A stretch of 5,747 bases of DNA from Chloroflexota bacterium. GTDB taxonomy: Bacteria; Chloroflexota; Dehalococcoidia; Lucifugimonadales; Lucifugimonadaceae. Position numbers and translations under genes: made by a program. Under the pieces are notes generated by a model. That model did not search any database and was not told where the DNA came from. It saw only the letters and a program-made list of their open reading frames with translations. Shown piece by piece: positions 4,967 through 5,747 of the stretch. The stretch is taken from positions 1 to 5,747 of the forward strand of contig JACQUF010000084.1 in NCBI GenBank assembly GCA_016210435.1, read 5' to 3'. Position 1 is the stretch's first letter. Each line of letters begins with the position of its first letter.

Positions 4967-5747
4967 CGATGGTCGGGATCAGCGAATCGGTCAAGCGGCG
5001 GGAAGACCCGCGGCTAATCACCGGGCAGGGCCGCTATGTCGACGATATCCGGCTCCCCGCGATGGCGAACCTTGTGCTCGTGCGCAGCCCGCATGCGCAC
5101 GCCCGCATAAAACGCATCGACGTGACACGCGCGGCAAAAATGCCGGGGGTCGTGGCCGTCTTTACCGCGGCAGACCTCGCGGGAGAGCTCGGCAGCCTGC
5201 CTGCCGGATGGGTACTGCCGGACCTCAAGCAGCCAAAGCACCCGCCGCTCGCCGCCGACAAGGTGCGGTACGTGGGAGACCCGGTGGCCGCGGTGGTCGC
5301 CGAGGACGCCTACACCGCTGCCGACGCGGCCCGTCTCGTCAGGGTGACTTATGAGCCCTTGCCCGCGGTCGTGGACGCCGAAAAGGCGACGAAGCGGGGT
5401 GCGCCGGTGCTGCATGAGGGCAAGGCCGAGGAAGGCGGCGCGCCCAGTAACGTCGCATTCGACTGGGAGATCAACGGGGGCGATTACCAGGCAGCCCGCA
5501 ACAAGGCCGAGGTCGTTGTCAAAGAGAGAATCATCAACCAGCGCCTGATCCCGAACGCGATGGAGCCGCGCGGGGTCGTCGCGCAATACGAGGCCGCGTC
5601 CGGCAACCTGACGATGTGGACTTCGACGCAGATCCCTCACCTCGTGCGGCTGCTCTTTGCGCTTGTGACCGGGCACCCCGAGCACAAGATACGGGTGATA
5701 TCACCCGACGTCGGCGGTGGCTTCGGGTCGAAGCTGTACATCTACGC
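4963..5747 (+). CDS. coxL: Cox-type molybdenum hydroxylase large subunit, 3'-truncated by the window edge
   Basis: Known role: the Mo-cytosine-dinucleotide-binding catalytic subunit of xanthine-oxidase-family enzymes, usually about 770-800 residues, working with CoxS and CoxM. Seen: 261 full codons with no stop before the edge. The start [23 protein letters not shown] leads into the a/b hammerhead domain (about 17-140; [41 protein letters not shown]). The Mo-binding domain then begins with [13 protein letters not shown] (E201), [12 protein letters not shown] (Q223) and DVGGGFGSK (249-257). The TQIPH...[20 protein letters not shown] region is strikingly like CO-dehydrogenase large subunits. 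The residues that separate form I CO dehydrogenase (AYXCSFR loop) from form II (AYRGAGR) come later and are not visible. ATGA coupling to coxS indicates one operon. CO oxidation is possible but unproven. Confidence 0.92.
   Translation, partial: MTMVGISESVKRREDPRLITGQGRYVDDIRLPAMANLVLVRSPHAHARIKRIDVTRAAKMPGVVAVFTAADLAGELGSLPAGWVLPDLKQPKHPPLAADKVRYVGDPVAAVVAEDAYTAADAARLVRVTYEPLPAVVDAEKATKRGAPVLHEGKAEEGGAPSNVAFDWEINGGDYQAARNKAEVVVKERIINQRLIPNAMEPRGVVAQYEAASGNLTMWTSTQIPHLVRLLFALVTGHPEHKIRVISPDVGGGFGSKLYIY

Noticed and set aside
5014..5685. 223-codon minus-strand frame opposite coxL
   Set aside because: It is the complement of a well-supported CoxL with conserved motifs and has no family features of its own.

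Overview
The window looks like a GC-rich (roughly 60-65 % by eye), densely coded bacterial chromosome. It uses ATG, GTG and TTG starts behind clear GGAGG-type ribosome sites. There are no RNA genes, insertion sequences, phage genes or CRISPR repeats. The host cannot be fixed from the sequence. The fumarase clade, the YGWW-type carboxylate transporter, the long-form RidA and the Cox-type molybdenum hydroxylase together suggest an environmental aerobe, for example Chloroflexota, a deltaproteobacterium-like lineage or an actinobacterium. That is a low-confidence inference.

Bases 1-3582 (plus strand) form one apparent operon. It contains the 3' part of a class II fumarase-type lyase, a 12-helix MFS transporter of the oxalate/formate-monocarboxylate type, a RidA-family imine/enamine deaminase homologue and a single-domain VOC (glyoxalase/dioxygenase fold) protein. 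Between the lyase and the transporter lies a 36-codon reading frame with the best-placed ribosome site of that junction. It overlaps the transporter's probable GTG start. Between the transporter and ridA lie a degenerate 44-52 bp tandem repeat and a hairpin that includes the transporter's stop codon.

Bases 3583-3911 are a gap between convergent units. The gap holds two hairpins without T tracts and an unassigned R/E-rich reading frame that starts at 3742 behind the strongest Shine-Dalgarno match in the window and runs antisense into coxG.

Bases 3912-5747 belong to a Cox-type molybdenum hydroxylase locus. A short coxG lies on the minus strand, and coxS and coxL are transcribed divergently from it on the plus strand with an ATGA overlap. 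coxL is cut by the window edge. The 137-bp divergent intergenic region has a plausible sigma-70-type promoter for coxS and an inverted repeat directly at the expected transcription start. The S-then-L order with no coxM upstream matches the arrangement usual for form II / non-CO enzymes. The diagnostic active-site loop lies beyond the window, so the substrate is undecided.

Together the genes would suit oxidation of a small organic compound by the hydroxylase and uptake and processing of C4-type carboxylates by the upstream operon, with RidA removing reactive enamine/imine intermediates. This pathway link is inference from proximity only. I see no clear evidence for a wholly new system. The best leads are the unassigned ORF at 3742, the 36-codon ORF ahead of the transporter, and the dyad at the coxG/coxS divergent promoter.
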